DNA from: Candidatus Cloacimonadota bacterium
Lineage (GTDB): Bacteria; Cloacimonadota; Cloacimonadia; Cloacimonadales; TCS61
Direction: 5' to 3'
NCBI GenBank assembly: GCA_030592835.1
Contig: JAUVIJ010000018.1
Span: 1 to 15,358, forward strand
DNA: 15,358 nt
Each line of letters begins with the position of its first letter. The stretch's first letter is position 1. This document shows, one piece after another, positions 1 to 7,227 of this stretch. The translations under genes were made by a program, and so were the position numbers. Under the pieces are notes generated by a model. The model searched no databases. It was not told the DNA's origin and saw only the letters and a program-made list of their open reading frames with translations.

Positions 1-8
1 CTGATAAC

Positions 9-60
9 ACCTTCCGATCTTTATCTGACAGCAAACTCACCATAAGAAAGATCGGAAGGT
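9..60. repeat. 14-bp perfect inverted repeat (hairpin)
   Basis: The arms ACCTTCCGATCTTT (9-22) and AAAGATCGGAAGGT (47-60) are exact reverse complements, separated by a 24-base loop. Neither side is followed by a T run, so it is not a classic intrinsic terminator, although it could end or stabilise a transcript from a gene left of the window. The inner ten bases, AGATCGGAAG, also match the start of a common sequencing adapter, but the flanks do not, so a natural hairpin is more likely. Confidence 0.6.
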
Positions 61-109
61 TATAAAGAGTTATTGAATTACTATTATTGCACTAACTTAA
101 TTGAACTAG

Positions 110-179
110 AGATTGCGTTGCAAGAAAGGATGAAAGATCACTCAACGCTATGCAGCATTGCGTAGAGCAAAGACAATCT
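110..179. repeat. Imperfect inverted-repeat element with an inner hairpin
   Basis: The segment starts with AGATTGCGTTGC (110-121) and ends with GCAAAGACAATCT (167-179). These are imperfect reverse complements, with AGATTG/CAATCT and TTGC/GCAA pairing. Inside lies a second hairpin, CTATGCA (148-154) with TGCGTAG (159-165), a 7-bp stem with one G-U pair and a 4-base loop. It lies just past the stop of the minus-strand deaminase gene, so it may be a 3' transcript structure. It may also be a worn copy of a small intergenic repeat. No U tract follows it. Confidence 0.4.
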
Positions 180-196
180 TTAATTTTACAGATCCA

Positions 197-673
197 TCAG
201 TGTATTTTTTCTATAGAATAGTCTTCCAAATTGACTAAGTACAGATTTATATCCGCTTCCATCATCATCTGCTGAGAGAGTTCATCCGGGTAAGCATGAG
301 CAAAATAGATTTCCGAGATCTCTGCATTGATCAACATTTTCGAGCAGATAATACAAGGTTGATTCGTACAATAAAGTGAAGCGCCTTTCAGGGAATTACC
401 ATTAATAGCTGCCTGAATAATTGCATTCTGTTCAGCGTGAACACCTCGGCATAGTTCGTGTCTTTCTCCTGATGGAACATTAAGTTGCTCCCTGAGACAT
501 CCTGTCATAGAACAATGCTGGATCAATTTTGGAGCACCGTTGTATCCTGTGGACAGGATCTGATTATCTTTAACTATAACTGCACCTACTTTTCTTCTGA
601 GGCAACTGGAACGTGTGGATGCCAATTGTGCCATTTTCATGAAATATTCATGCCATGTCGGTCTATTTTCCAT
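197..673 (-). CDS. comEB: dCMP deaminase (ComEB-like cytidine/deoxycytidylate deaminase family)
   Basis: This 158-residue protein belongs to the zinc-dependent deoxycytidylate deaminase family, which converts dCMP to dUMP for dTTP synthesis in the cytoplasm. The catalytic motif HAEQNAI is at residues 79-85 (zinc ligand H79, proton shuttle E81). The second motif PCIIC at 106-110 supplies zinc ligands C107 and C110. Extra cysteines and histidines between the TGYNGAP segment (42-48) and the HAE motif (H53, C54, C59, C75) match the second zinc site typical of dCMP deaminases rather than CMP/tRNA deaminases. The ATG at 673 has a good AAGGA site at 680-684, six bases away, overlapping the tsaB stop. 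The two genes are 9 bases apart and are probably cotranscribed. The length is normal for the family. A riboflavin-pathway deaminase is less likely because no RibD reductase domain is present. Confidence 0.9.
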   Translation of the reverse strand: MENRPTWHEYFMKMAQLASTRSSCLRRKVGAVIVKDNQILSTGYNGAPKLIQHCSMTGCLREQLNVPSGERHELCRGVHAEQNAIIQAAINGNSLKGASLYCTNQPCIICSKMLINAEISEIYFAHAYPDELSQQMMMEADINLYLVNLEDYSIEKIH

Positions 674-682
674 AGGGTTTCC

Positions 683-1378
683 TTATTTTTTTTCTTTCAG
701 GATCTCAGCCTGTGATTTTCTGAGATAATATGGTTCCAGATCAGATATCAGTTCAAAATCGTAGGTGGGGATGATATCTTCTCTTAAAAAAAGTGAGATC
801 ATCGAACTTGCCTGAATAGCGTTGAGATGCAGAGAAGCAAGGGAAAAATTAATGCCGGATTTCTCGATGATATCTTTATAAACTGTACTTCCATCACCGA
901 TAATAATTACTTCTCGATCAATTTGACTTAGAAAATCAGCAGGTTTTATATTCATGGGTTTGAGAATTTCTTCCAGGTTAGGTTCGAATAAAGCACCGTA
1001 AATTTCCTGCATTTTGGCATCGATCATGCATAGTATAGGATGTGAATGCATATAAAGATTATTTGCCAGAACTTTCAGAGAGTTGTAGGGTATAAGCGGG
1101 ATCTCATGCCCCATACTAAGCCCTTTGGCAGTTGCGAGACCTATCCTGATCCCGGTAAATGAACCGGGTCCGTTACTGACACATATGACATCGATGTCGG
1201 AAAGTGAAAGTCCTGAGTGGTTAAGTCCGAGATCTATTTGTGGCATGACCCTTTCGGAATGGGTAATCTTTATATCAAGATATGTGGAGAATTTTATTTT
1301 GCCACTGCTGTAAATGGCAATGCTGCCATAAGTCGATGATGTGTCTAACGCCAGAATATTACCGGAAAAAGAGTGCAT
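683..1378 (-). CDS. tsaB: TsaB, tRNA threonylcarbamoyladenosine biosynthesis protein
   Basis: TsaB is the scaffold partner of TsaD in making t6A37 on ANN-decoding tRNAs. It has the ASKHA fold but is not itself the catalyst. The N-terminal strand NILALDTSS (7-15), the H40/S41 pair and GPGSFTGIRIG (70-80) are the hallmark segments of the family. The chosen ATG at 1378 gives 231 residues, the same size as E. coli TsaB, with the first beta strand close to the start. A further upstream in-frame TTG at 1429 would add a 17-residue non-conserved tail and is rejected. A GGGAG stretch lies about 12 bases upstream of the ATG, a rather long spacing. The gene is first of a two-gene unit with the deaminase. 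TsaC, TsaD and TsaE are not in the window. Confidence 0.92.
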   Translation of the reverse strand: MHSFSGNILALDTSSTYGSIAIYSSGKIKFSTYLDIKITHSERVMPQIDLGLNHSGLSLSDIDVICVSNGPGSFTGIRIGLATAKGLSMGHEIPLIPYNSLKVLANNLYMHSHPILCMIDAKMQEIYGALFEPNLEEILKPMNIKPADFLSQIDREVIIIGDGSTVYKDIIEKSGINFSLASLHLNAIQASSMISLFLREDIIPTYDFELISDLEPYYLRKSQAEILKEKK

Positions 1379-1491
1379 ATCTTTATCTATCTCCCGGCAG
1401 CAGAAAAAAATGAAAATAGAATAAGTCAAGGAAAAGGATAAAGAGTATAAATTTCTATTGCCTTAATTTGCAGGTTCACAAAGATATACTT
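1379..1491. promoter_or_regulatory. Divergent intergenic region between tsaB and the acyltransferase gene
   Basis: These 113 bases separate two divergent units and must hold promoters for both. On the minus strand TATACT (plus positions 1444-1449) is a plausible -10 for tsaB, but the matching -35 position (TGCAAA at 17 bases) is weak. On the plus strand TATAAA (1446-1451) overlaps it, again with a poor -35. The assignment is by eye only. Confidence 0.25.
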
Positions 1492-2394
1492 ATGAAGGGT
1501 AAAAAACGCAAAGTAACACAAAGCAGGATAGAGTATATACTTTTCCTGGTAGCAAGGTTTCTGCTAAGGATACTTCCCTATAAACTAACGGAGAGCATTA
1601 TTACTAATATCTTCCGGTTTGGAGGACTCGTTATCGGTATCAGGAAAAAGATAGCTCTAAATAATTTGAACAAGATTTTTCCTGATAAAACAAATCAGGA
1701 TAAACGCAGGATCCTGTCCGCGATGTATAGGAACTTCGGGAAAACAACGGCTGAAATATATTTCGGTGATCTGGAGAAATTATCCAAAAAAATCGATATT
1801 CAAGGATGGGATAATCTGGAAAAAGCTATTGCACTTAAAAAAGGTGTTTTACTGGCTTCCCTGCATATAGGCAACTGGGAGTCGGCTGGACTCTATATAT
1901 CACAGTATCATAAGATCTCAGTGATCTATAAATCCCTGAGAAACAGGTTTTTCGATGATTTCAACAACAGACTGAGAGAACGCAACGGTGTGAAACTGAT
2001 CAACATTAAAAGTTCATTGATCTCGATCATCAAGTTACTGAAGCAGAATTATATTGTAACCATCCTTATTGATCAGAATGCAAGGAAGAAAGGTGAACTC
2101 ATAGATTTTCTTGGATATGAAGCATCTACTTATACAGGGATTTCAAGGCTGGCATTGAAAACTAACACACCAATAGTACCTGCAATATCTATCAGACAGA
2201 AAAATTGCAGACTTCTTCTGATTTTTGAAGAGATCATCAATGCAGAATCTTTTAAAAATTCAGAAAATCCCATTTTGGATTTACTTTCTCATATATCAAA
2301 GAAATTAGAGAAATATATTCTTGAATATCCTGAACAGTGGTTCTGGGTGCATAAGCGTTGGCACGGAGCTAGTAAATTGAAGAAGAGTAAATAA
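1492..2394 (+). CDS. lpxL: LpxL/HtrB-type lipid A acyltransferase (LPLAT superfamily)
   Basis: This 300-residue protein resembles the late (secondary) lipid A acyltransferases, which add acyl chains from acyl-ACP to Kdo-lipid IVA at the inner membrane. The catalytic HX4E motif is HIGNWE at 125-130. DQNARKKG (194-201), LALKTNTPIVPA (220-231) and the C-terminal YPEQWFWVHKRW (279-290) are conserved family blocks. An N-terminal hydrophobic segment (about 14-30) fits the usual membrane anchor. The ATG at 1492 is preferred over the upstream TTG at 1468, but neither has a clear Shine-Dalgarno sequence, so the start is less certain than elsewhere. The protein heads the plus-strand gene run. Which acyl chain it transfers cannot be read from the sequence. 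A phosphatidylinositol mannoside acyltransferase is a relative, but is unlikely in a diderm with Kdo genes. Confidence 0.85.
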   Translation: MKGKKRKVTQSRIEYILFLVARFLLRILPYKLTESIITNIFRFGGLVIGIRKKIALNNLNKIFPDKTNQDKRRILSAMYRNFGKTTAEIYFGDLEKLSKKIDIQGWDNLEKAIALKKGVLLASLHIGNWESAGLYISQYHKISVIYKSLRNRFFDDFNNRLRERNGVKLINIKSSLISIIKLLKQNYIVTILIDQNARKKGELIDFLGYEASTYTGISRLALKTNTPIVPAISIRQKNCRLLLIFEEIINAESFKNSENPILDLLSHISKKLEKYILEYPEQWFWVHKRWHGASKLKKSK

Positions 2395-2443
2395 CTGGGT
2401 GGAAAAAAGCTTTACAATCTGGTTTTGACACAAAATTTTGCCT

Positions 2444-2449
2444 GGGGAG
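2444..2449 (+). promoter_or_regulatory. Ribosome binding site fixing the start of the exported protein
   Basis: GGGGAG lies five bases before the ATG at 2455. This decides the start against an in-frame TTG at 2425 and puts the hydrophobic signal peptide at the very N terminus. Confidence 0.7.
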
Positions 2450-2454
2450 AAATC

Positions 2455-4416
2455 ATGGTAAAAGAAATTATTCTGATAATATTGTTGTTTACTACGGGCG
2501 TTTTACTGACGCTCGATTACATACCTGTAGATTCGGTTGATATTACTCCGCCCTTGCGTGACAGTCTGGCTTTTTATCACGGTGAAAGCTATGATTATTT
2601 CTTTTATTCCCAAGAAGATGCCGAGTTTATCTGGGCTGTTCATTTTGATTTCACCTCCTACTTTACAGGATTGGATTCGCTATTCTTTCTTGCTCAAGGA
2701 GCATATATTTATATTCCTTTTAATGATTCTGATAACGATCTGAAAGTTAAATTATGTGTGAACAGTGTTAATCAACCCGGAGATGAACTGTTTTCTGCAG
2801 TTACCGTTAATACTGAAGCCGGATGGAATTTTATTCCTTTCCCAGAAAATACAGTTCAGGATGTCTGGTTACTCGTTGATTACCAGACCGATCCCACCTC
2901 AAATTTCATTGCTGCATCAGCGGGTGACGGTACTCATAGTTTTTACTGGGAAGACAACTACTATCATAATATGTCTGCCAATGGTTTCAATGCTGAATTT
3001 TTATTTGATCTATATGGGGTTTTTCTCTTTCCCGATTTTGATATCGAAGTATCTCTGGATGCTTTTAATTTGGTCGGAGATTTCGAGAATGAAGAATTTT
3101 CTTTATCCGAGACCATTTATCCAGAATTCACTATTAAAAACAATACCCAGTCCATTGTCGACACTTTGTACATAAAATATGAACGGATAAGACCCGACAC
3201 GTTTTTCATAGATAGTCTTTATTTTTATAACCTGCAGCCCGAAGAGATCATAGAACTTGATTCTACGGATACAGCCCCATATGCCATGACATTACTGGAT
3301 AATCCCTGCCAATATATTTTCCGTGCAACACTATATGCCGAAGGTGATGAATTTGCCTTTAATAATTCGGGTTCCTTTGAATTCGACACTTTCAATCTTG
3401 AACGAGAATTTGTACTTGTGGAAAATGCAGTGAGGTTGGATCAATACAGTCCACAGATCTGGATAGCACAGGAAGAAATTGTGAATCTGGATTCCTGTCT
3501 TGTCCTGAACTATTTTTCCAACTCCCTGGATCAACCTTTTTACAATATAGATTCTTCAAACCGTTACCATTTTTATGATCTTGGTAACTATCCCGCAACA
3601 ATAATCGAAGGGGTTGATAAAATCATAGGTTATATGGAATCATATTATGAAGAACAGTTTCAAGAATCTTATTCATCGGCTCTGGATTCCAAAGGGTTCG
3701 TGACAAATGATTCTCTATATTCAATCCATGATGATGTGAGCAACGACGTGCAGCTTTCCCTCTATCTACGTAATGTTGATACACGGTTATTCGGATCTTA
3801 TCTGCATAATTGTACATTCTATGCGGTTGTAGTTGAAGATAGTCTGGAGATCAGAGAAAATATTTTGGGCTCTGTTCTGCTGAATATTATTTCTGAAGCC
3901 AGTTGTGATTCTCTTTATCAAAACAACATCGCAACATTTGATGTGACTTTCAACTTGGAGGATGACGTTCCTTTCATCAGTAATTATAATAACTGTAAAC
4001 TTTATTTCTGGATACAGAATAATGAAGATAAGAGGATACATTATGTGCTGGATACTTCTTACTTATCTGACTTTGAGTTCGATCTGGTGACGGGTTTCGG
4101 TGATGATAATATCCAACCTTATCCAATGTCTGTAATATCCTATCCTAATCCTGCTGTGCTGACTGAAAAATTATATATCGATCTGGAATATCCCCGCGAT
4201 ATTGAAAATGTCGATATCAGGATCTATAATCTTAAAGGTCAACTCGTGAAAAAAATACTTTTGCATCCGGAAAACGGGGAAAGATCCGCAAGCTGGGATT
4301 TTACAGATCATACAGGCAGGAATGTAGTAAGCGGAATTTATTTTCTTAAGACCAGTTTTAGAACAGGAAGATCCGTCCGTAATGAGATAGATAAAATCGT
4401 ATTAATCAGAAATTAA
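2455..4416 (+). CDS. Exported protein with degenerate thioredoxin-like (Omp28-like) domain and C-terminal type IX sorting-like domain
   Basis: The product has 653 residues. Residues 1-20 form a signal peptide-like segment (basic K3 followed by a hydrophobic core). Residues about 35-195 look like an all-beta module rich in aromatic and acidic residues. Residues about 198-315 resemble an Ig/CARDB-like module. Residues about 318-395 resemble the thioredoxin-like part of Omp28-related proteins: VLVE, then an LDSCLVLNYFSNS strand, RYHFYDLGNYP (370-380) and a glycine turn. The usual CXXC is absent. The C terminus (about 560-653) carries YPNP (563-566), IRIYNLKGQLVKK (588-600) and GRNVVSGIYFLK (621-632), typical of the Por/type IX secretion sorting domain or the closely similar FlgD-like Ig domain. 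It is therefore probably exported and perhaps surface attached. The stop overlaps the next start by one base (TAATG). Its function is unknown. Confidence 0.8.
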   Translation: MVKEIILIILLFTTGVLLTLDYIPVDSVDITPPLRDSLAFYHGESYDYFFYSQEDAEFIWAVHFDFTSYFTGLDSLFFLAQGAYIYIPFNDSDNDLKVKLCVNSVNQPGDELFSAVTVNTEAGWNFIPFPENTVQDVWLLVDYQTDPTSNFIAASAGDGTHSFYWEDNYYHNMSANGFNAEFLFDLYGVFLFPDFDIEVSLDAFNLVGDFENEEFSLSETIYPEFTIKNNTQSIVDTLYIKYERIRPDTFFIDSLYFYNLQPEEIIELDSTDTAPYAMTLLDNPCQYIFRATLYAEGDEFAFNNSGSFEFDTFNLEREFVLVENAVRLDQYSPQIWIAQEEIVNLDSCLVLNYFSNSLDQPFYNIDSSNRYHFYDLGNYPATIIEGVDKIIGYMESYYEEQFQESYSSALDSKGFVTNDSLYSIHDDVSNDVQLSLYLRNVDTRLFGSYLHNCTFYAVVVEDSLEIRENILGSVLLNIISEASCDSLYQNNIATFDVTFNLEDDVPFISNYNNCKLYFWIQNNEDKRIHYVLDTSYLSDFEFDLVTGFGDDNIQPYPMSVISYPNPAVLTEKLYIDLEYPRDIENVDIRIYNLKGQLVKKILLHPENGERSASWDFTDHTGRNVVSGIYFLKTSFRTGRSVRNEIDKIVLIRN

Positions 4417-5465
4417 TGAAGAAAAAGAATATTTTAGGATCAGATTATATTGAACTCACCGGGAGCGTTCATAATCACACTAAATACTCCTACGATTCTA
4501 AAGTACCGCTGAAAAAGATAATTCGATTAGCTCTGAAATGTGAATTAGACTACATAACGATCAATGATCATCGTACATTTGATGCCAGAAATGATCCTAA
4601 TATTTTATTGGAGAATGATTTACTTATCATGGTAGGAGCAGAGATCAATGATCCGGATAATAACAATCATTATCTGGTTTTCAATACGGATAAAATCATC
4701 CTGAATAAATCAGCCGAGGAATATGTAAATTATTATAAAAGAACTTCCGCTATAGGTTTCGCTGCCCATCCCATAGAACACAGAGTCAATTCAGCCTTCA
4801 GGAAATATATTTGGACTGATTTCAATAATAACCAATTTGATGGGCTCGAGATCTGGAATTTTTTGTCAGAATGGGTAGGAAAGCTGAATCCCAAAATCAA
4901 TGGATTACTTTTTGTATTGTTTCCCACTATTTTCGTATGTAAACCCTTGCCGGAGATCCTCTCCTGGTGGGATGAGATGAATAATAAAGGCATGAAGAAA
5001 TCAGCAATAGGTAGTGTGGATTCCCACGAAGAGAAAATTAAAAAATTCGGGATCCTGTTTAAATTTCTGAAACACAAAACCCTTTTCAACACCATTCGTA
5101 CAAATGTTCTGTTAGCGGAAGGTGTATCAATTTCACAACAGAATGTTCTTGAAGCATTAAAAAAGGGAAATAGCTACATCGTAAATTATTATATGGGAAA
5201 TCCTTATAACTTCTATGCAGGGATAAAATCAGTGAACGGTGACAGTATTATCTTTGGTCAGGAAATTGATTTTCAGGAAAATATGAAACTCTATTTCAGA
5301 CTTCCTGTTACCTCGAGGGTAAGCCTGATCTGCAATGGAAAAAGGATCTCATCGCGAAGAAATGACAAGGGATTTTTTTTGTTATCCAAACCCGGGAATT
5401 ACCGTTTGGAAATAACCCGTTGGGGTCGAGGATGGATCTATACAAATAATTTCTATGTAAAATAA
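4416..5465 (+). CDS. PHP-domain metallohydrolase (CehA/McbA-like)
   Basis: This 349-residue protein has the PHP metal-binding pattern: HNH at 19-21 (H19, H21), NDH at 50-52 (D51, H52), GAE at 74-76 (E76), AAHP at 116-119 (H118) and GSVDSH at 199-204 (D202, H204). Such proteins bind two or three metal ions and hydrolyse phosphoesters or related bonds; the substrate is not predictable here. The C-terminal part (about 265-349) looks like a small beta-sandwich ending WGRGWIYTNNFYV, common in the CehA/McbA group. A hydrophobic stretch at 161-176 is unusual for a soluble PHP enzyme and may be a membrane-contacting insert. No signal peptide is visible. The start ATG overlaps the preceding stop by one base, suggesting translational coupling with the exported protein gene. 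Confidence 0.82.
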   Translation: MKKKNILGSDYIELTGSVHNHTKYSYDSKVPLKKIIRLALKCELDYITINDHRTFDARNDPNILLENDLLIMVGAEINDPDNNNHYLVFNTDKIILNKSAEEYVNYYKRTSAIGFAAHPIEHRVNSAFRKYIWTDFNNNQFDGLEIWNFLSEWVGKLNPKINGLLFVLFPTIFVCKPLPEILSWWDEMNNKGMKKSAIGSVDSHEEKIKKFGILFKFLKHKTLFNTIRTNVLLAEGVSISQQNVLEALKKGNSYIVNYYMGNPYNFYAGIKSVNGDSIIFGQEIDFQENMKLYFRLPVTSRVSLICNGKRISSRRNDKGFFLLSKPGNYRLEITRWGRGWIYTNNFYVK

Positions 5466-5480
5466 AAATAAGGATTAACA

Positions 5481-6428
5481 ATGGAAAGCAGATTGTTCGT
5501 AAATGATTTGGGACAGTATATGAATAAAGAAATAACTGGAGATTTTCTGGTTCTACAGAAAGAATTACGCGAAGGTTCCAGAGATTTCTTTATCAGAATG
5601 AGATTAGGTGATAAATCGGGATCGATTGCAGCAAATATCTGGAATAACGCCAAGGCGATAACGGAAAAATTCAAGGAAGGTGATGTAATCAGGGTAAAGG
5701 CGGTTGTCATCAGTTACAAATCTCAGTTGCAATTAACAATTAACAAAGTTCAGCCATTAAAGGAAGAACAGTACGACCTGGTGAATTTTATTGAGACTAC
5801 AAAGCGTGATGTAAACCAGTTATCCGAGAAACTATTTACTTACATAGATAACAACAGGAACGAGTATCTGAAAACACTCTTAAAATCTATATTCGATGAT
5901 AGAGAATTTTTCAGTCTGTTCGCCAGAGCACCTGCTGCCAAGACCTGGCATCATAATTATGCCGGGGGTTTAATCGAGCACACGATCACTGTTGCCGGGA
6001 TCTGTGATTTTATTTCACACTTGTATCCTGTGAACAGAGATCTGCTTATTTGCGGAGCATTATTGCATGATATCGGCAAGGTTTATGAATATAGCTCCGG
6101 CTTAATTGTTGATTTCACTGCTGAAGGCAGACTGTTAGGTCATATTCCTATCGGCGATGAATTTGTCAGTCGGAAAGCGCGAGCTCTTAATAATTTTCCT
6201 GCCGATCTTTTGATGAAGCTTCGCCACCTGATCCTCGCCCATCATGGTGAATATGAAAAAGCATCAGCCCGATTACCTCAAACTATCGAGGCTGTTTTAC
6301 TACACCATGCTGATAATCTCGACGCTCAAGTTGTCGGTGTGAAACAATTAGTGGATCGTGCTCAGAAATCAGAATCTGAGTGGACTGAATATGATAGACT
6401 GAATAACAGGTATTACCTGATTCGGTAA
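5481..6428 (+). CDS. OB-fold plus HD-domain protein, YhaM-like 3'-5' exoribonuclease
   Basis: This 315-residue protein has the two-part layout of B. subtilis YhaM. An N-terminal OB-fold nucleic-acid-binding domain (about 10-92, with SGSIAANIW at 46-54) is followed by an HD metal-dependent phosphohydrolase domain. HD ligands are visible: H158, H167 in GGLIEHT, H196-D197 in ALLHDIGK, H254-H255 and HHADNLD at 275-281. YhaM family members degrade single-stranded DNA or RNA from the 3' end using divalent metal. AAGGA (5470-5474) lies six bases before the ATG. The next gene starts three bases after the stop, so the two are probably cotranslated. The nuclease role is a family inference; another HD phosphohydrolase activity is possible. 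Confidence 0.85.
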   Translation: MESRLFVNDLGQYMNKEITGDFLVLQKELREGSRDFFIRMRLGDKSGSIAANIWNNAKAITEKFKEGDVIRVKAVVISYKSQLQLTINKVQPLKEEQYDLVNFIETTKRDVNQLSEKLFTYIDNNRNEYLKTLLKSIFDDREFFSLFARAPAAKTWHHNYAGGLIEHTITVAGICDFISHLYPVNRDLLICGALLHDIGKVYEYSSGLIVDFTAEGRLLGHIPIGDEFVSRKARALNNFPADLLMKLRHLILAHHGEYEKASARLPQTIEAVLLHHADNLDAQVVGVKQLVDRAQKSESEWTEYDRLNNRYYLIR

Positions 6429-6431
6429 GTT

Positions 6432-7217
6432 ATGTTCCAAACTTCAGTTCTTGCGAGTGGAAGTAAAGGCAACAGTATCCTGATCCGGACAGAAAAAACA
6501 ACGTTTCTTCTCGATGCGGGTTTAAGTGGGATTAAAATCATCAATGCCATGAACAAGATAGGTGTTTCAGGTGAATCTTTGCATGCAGTTCTGGTTAGTC
6601 ATGAACATACTGATCATATCCTAGGTGTCGGTATCTTAGCCAGAAAATACAGGATACCTATCTATATCTCGGGAATAACCTATCCTATATGTAAAGGACG
6701 ATTGGGTAAATTACCACAGGATGCTCAATTCTTCAATAATGGAGAAACTTTTTCAATCGGCGATATTTCGATCACACCCTTTTCATCTTCCCATGATGTA
6801 GTCGATGGGAGTAATTTCATTTTTCAGAAGCTGAATGACTCCACCCGAAAATTAGCAATAGCGACTGATCTTGGATTCAGTTCAAATCTTTTAATAACCA
6901 AATTGAAGAATTCTTCCACGATTATATTGGAAAGTAATCATGATCTGGAAATGCTGCTTTCCGGACCTTATCCCTGGCATTTAAAGCAAAGGATCAAAGG
7001 TAGACAAGGGCATCTATCCAATGAACAGGCAGTTGGAGTAATATCTCAGATATTTCATTCAGGGATCAATAATATTATTCTTGCACACCTTAGTGAAATT
7101 AACAATCAGCCTGTTCTTGCATACAATAGTATGAAAAATTATCTTGAAACAATCAGACACGATATAAAATTGGTTGTATCGTCTCAATATGAACCTACTG
7201 ATCTGATAGATATTTGA
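6432..7217 (+). CDS. YycJ/WalJ-like metallo-beta-lactamase-fold hydrolase
   Basis: This 261-residue protein begins with LASGSKGNS (7-15) and LLDAGLSG (26-33), diagnostic for the YycJ/WalJ branch of the metallo-beta-lactamase superfamily. The metal motif HEHTDH is at 57-62. Further ligands are probably H121, D146 (in ATDLGF), H170 (in ESNHD) and H219 (in LAHLSE). YycJ is described as a 5'-3' DNA exonuclease in Bacillus, with a proposed role in mismatch repair; the relation to this bacterium is inference. It lies three bases after the HD-domain gene, so two putative nucleases are encoded side by side. There is no strong Shine-Dalgarno sequence, consistent with translational coupling. Confidence 0.87.
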   Translation: MFQTSVLASGSKGNSILIRTEKTTFLLDAGLSGIKIINAMNKIGVSGESLHAVLVSHEHTDHILGVGILARKYRIPIYISGITYPICKGRLGKLPQDAQFFNNGETFSIGDISITPFSSSHDVVDGSNFIFQKLNDSTRKLAIATDLGFSSNLLITKLKNSSTIILESNHDLEMLLSGPYPWHLKQRIKGRQGHLSNEQAVGVISQIFHSGINNIILAHLSEINNQPVLAYNSMKNYLETIRHDIKLVVSSQYEPTDLIDI

Positions 7218-7227
7218 AAGGAATAGT

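Noticed and set aside
9..60. Intrinsic terminator
   Set aside because: The stem is strong, but the 24-base loop is large and no T run follows the hairpin on either strand.
187..195. CRISPR array or tRNA gene in the left intergenic region
   Set aside because: Only two dissimilar inverted structures are present, with no regular direct repeats and spacers and no cloverleaf with a T-arm consensus.
187..195. Mobile element at the left edge
   Set aside because: No transposase gene or target-site duplication is visible; only short inverted repeats are seen.
2425..2453. TTGACA at 2425-2430 as an internal promoter for the exported protein gene
   Set aside because: A -10 at normal spacing would fall at about 2448-2453, placing the transcript start at or after the ATG at 2455. 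The -10 match is also poor.
2537..3175. Plus-strand open frames inside the exported protein gene
   Set aside because: They are in another frame of a gene with strong domain matches and have no ribosome site or recognisable product of their own.
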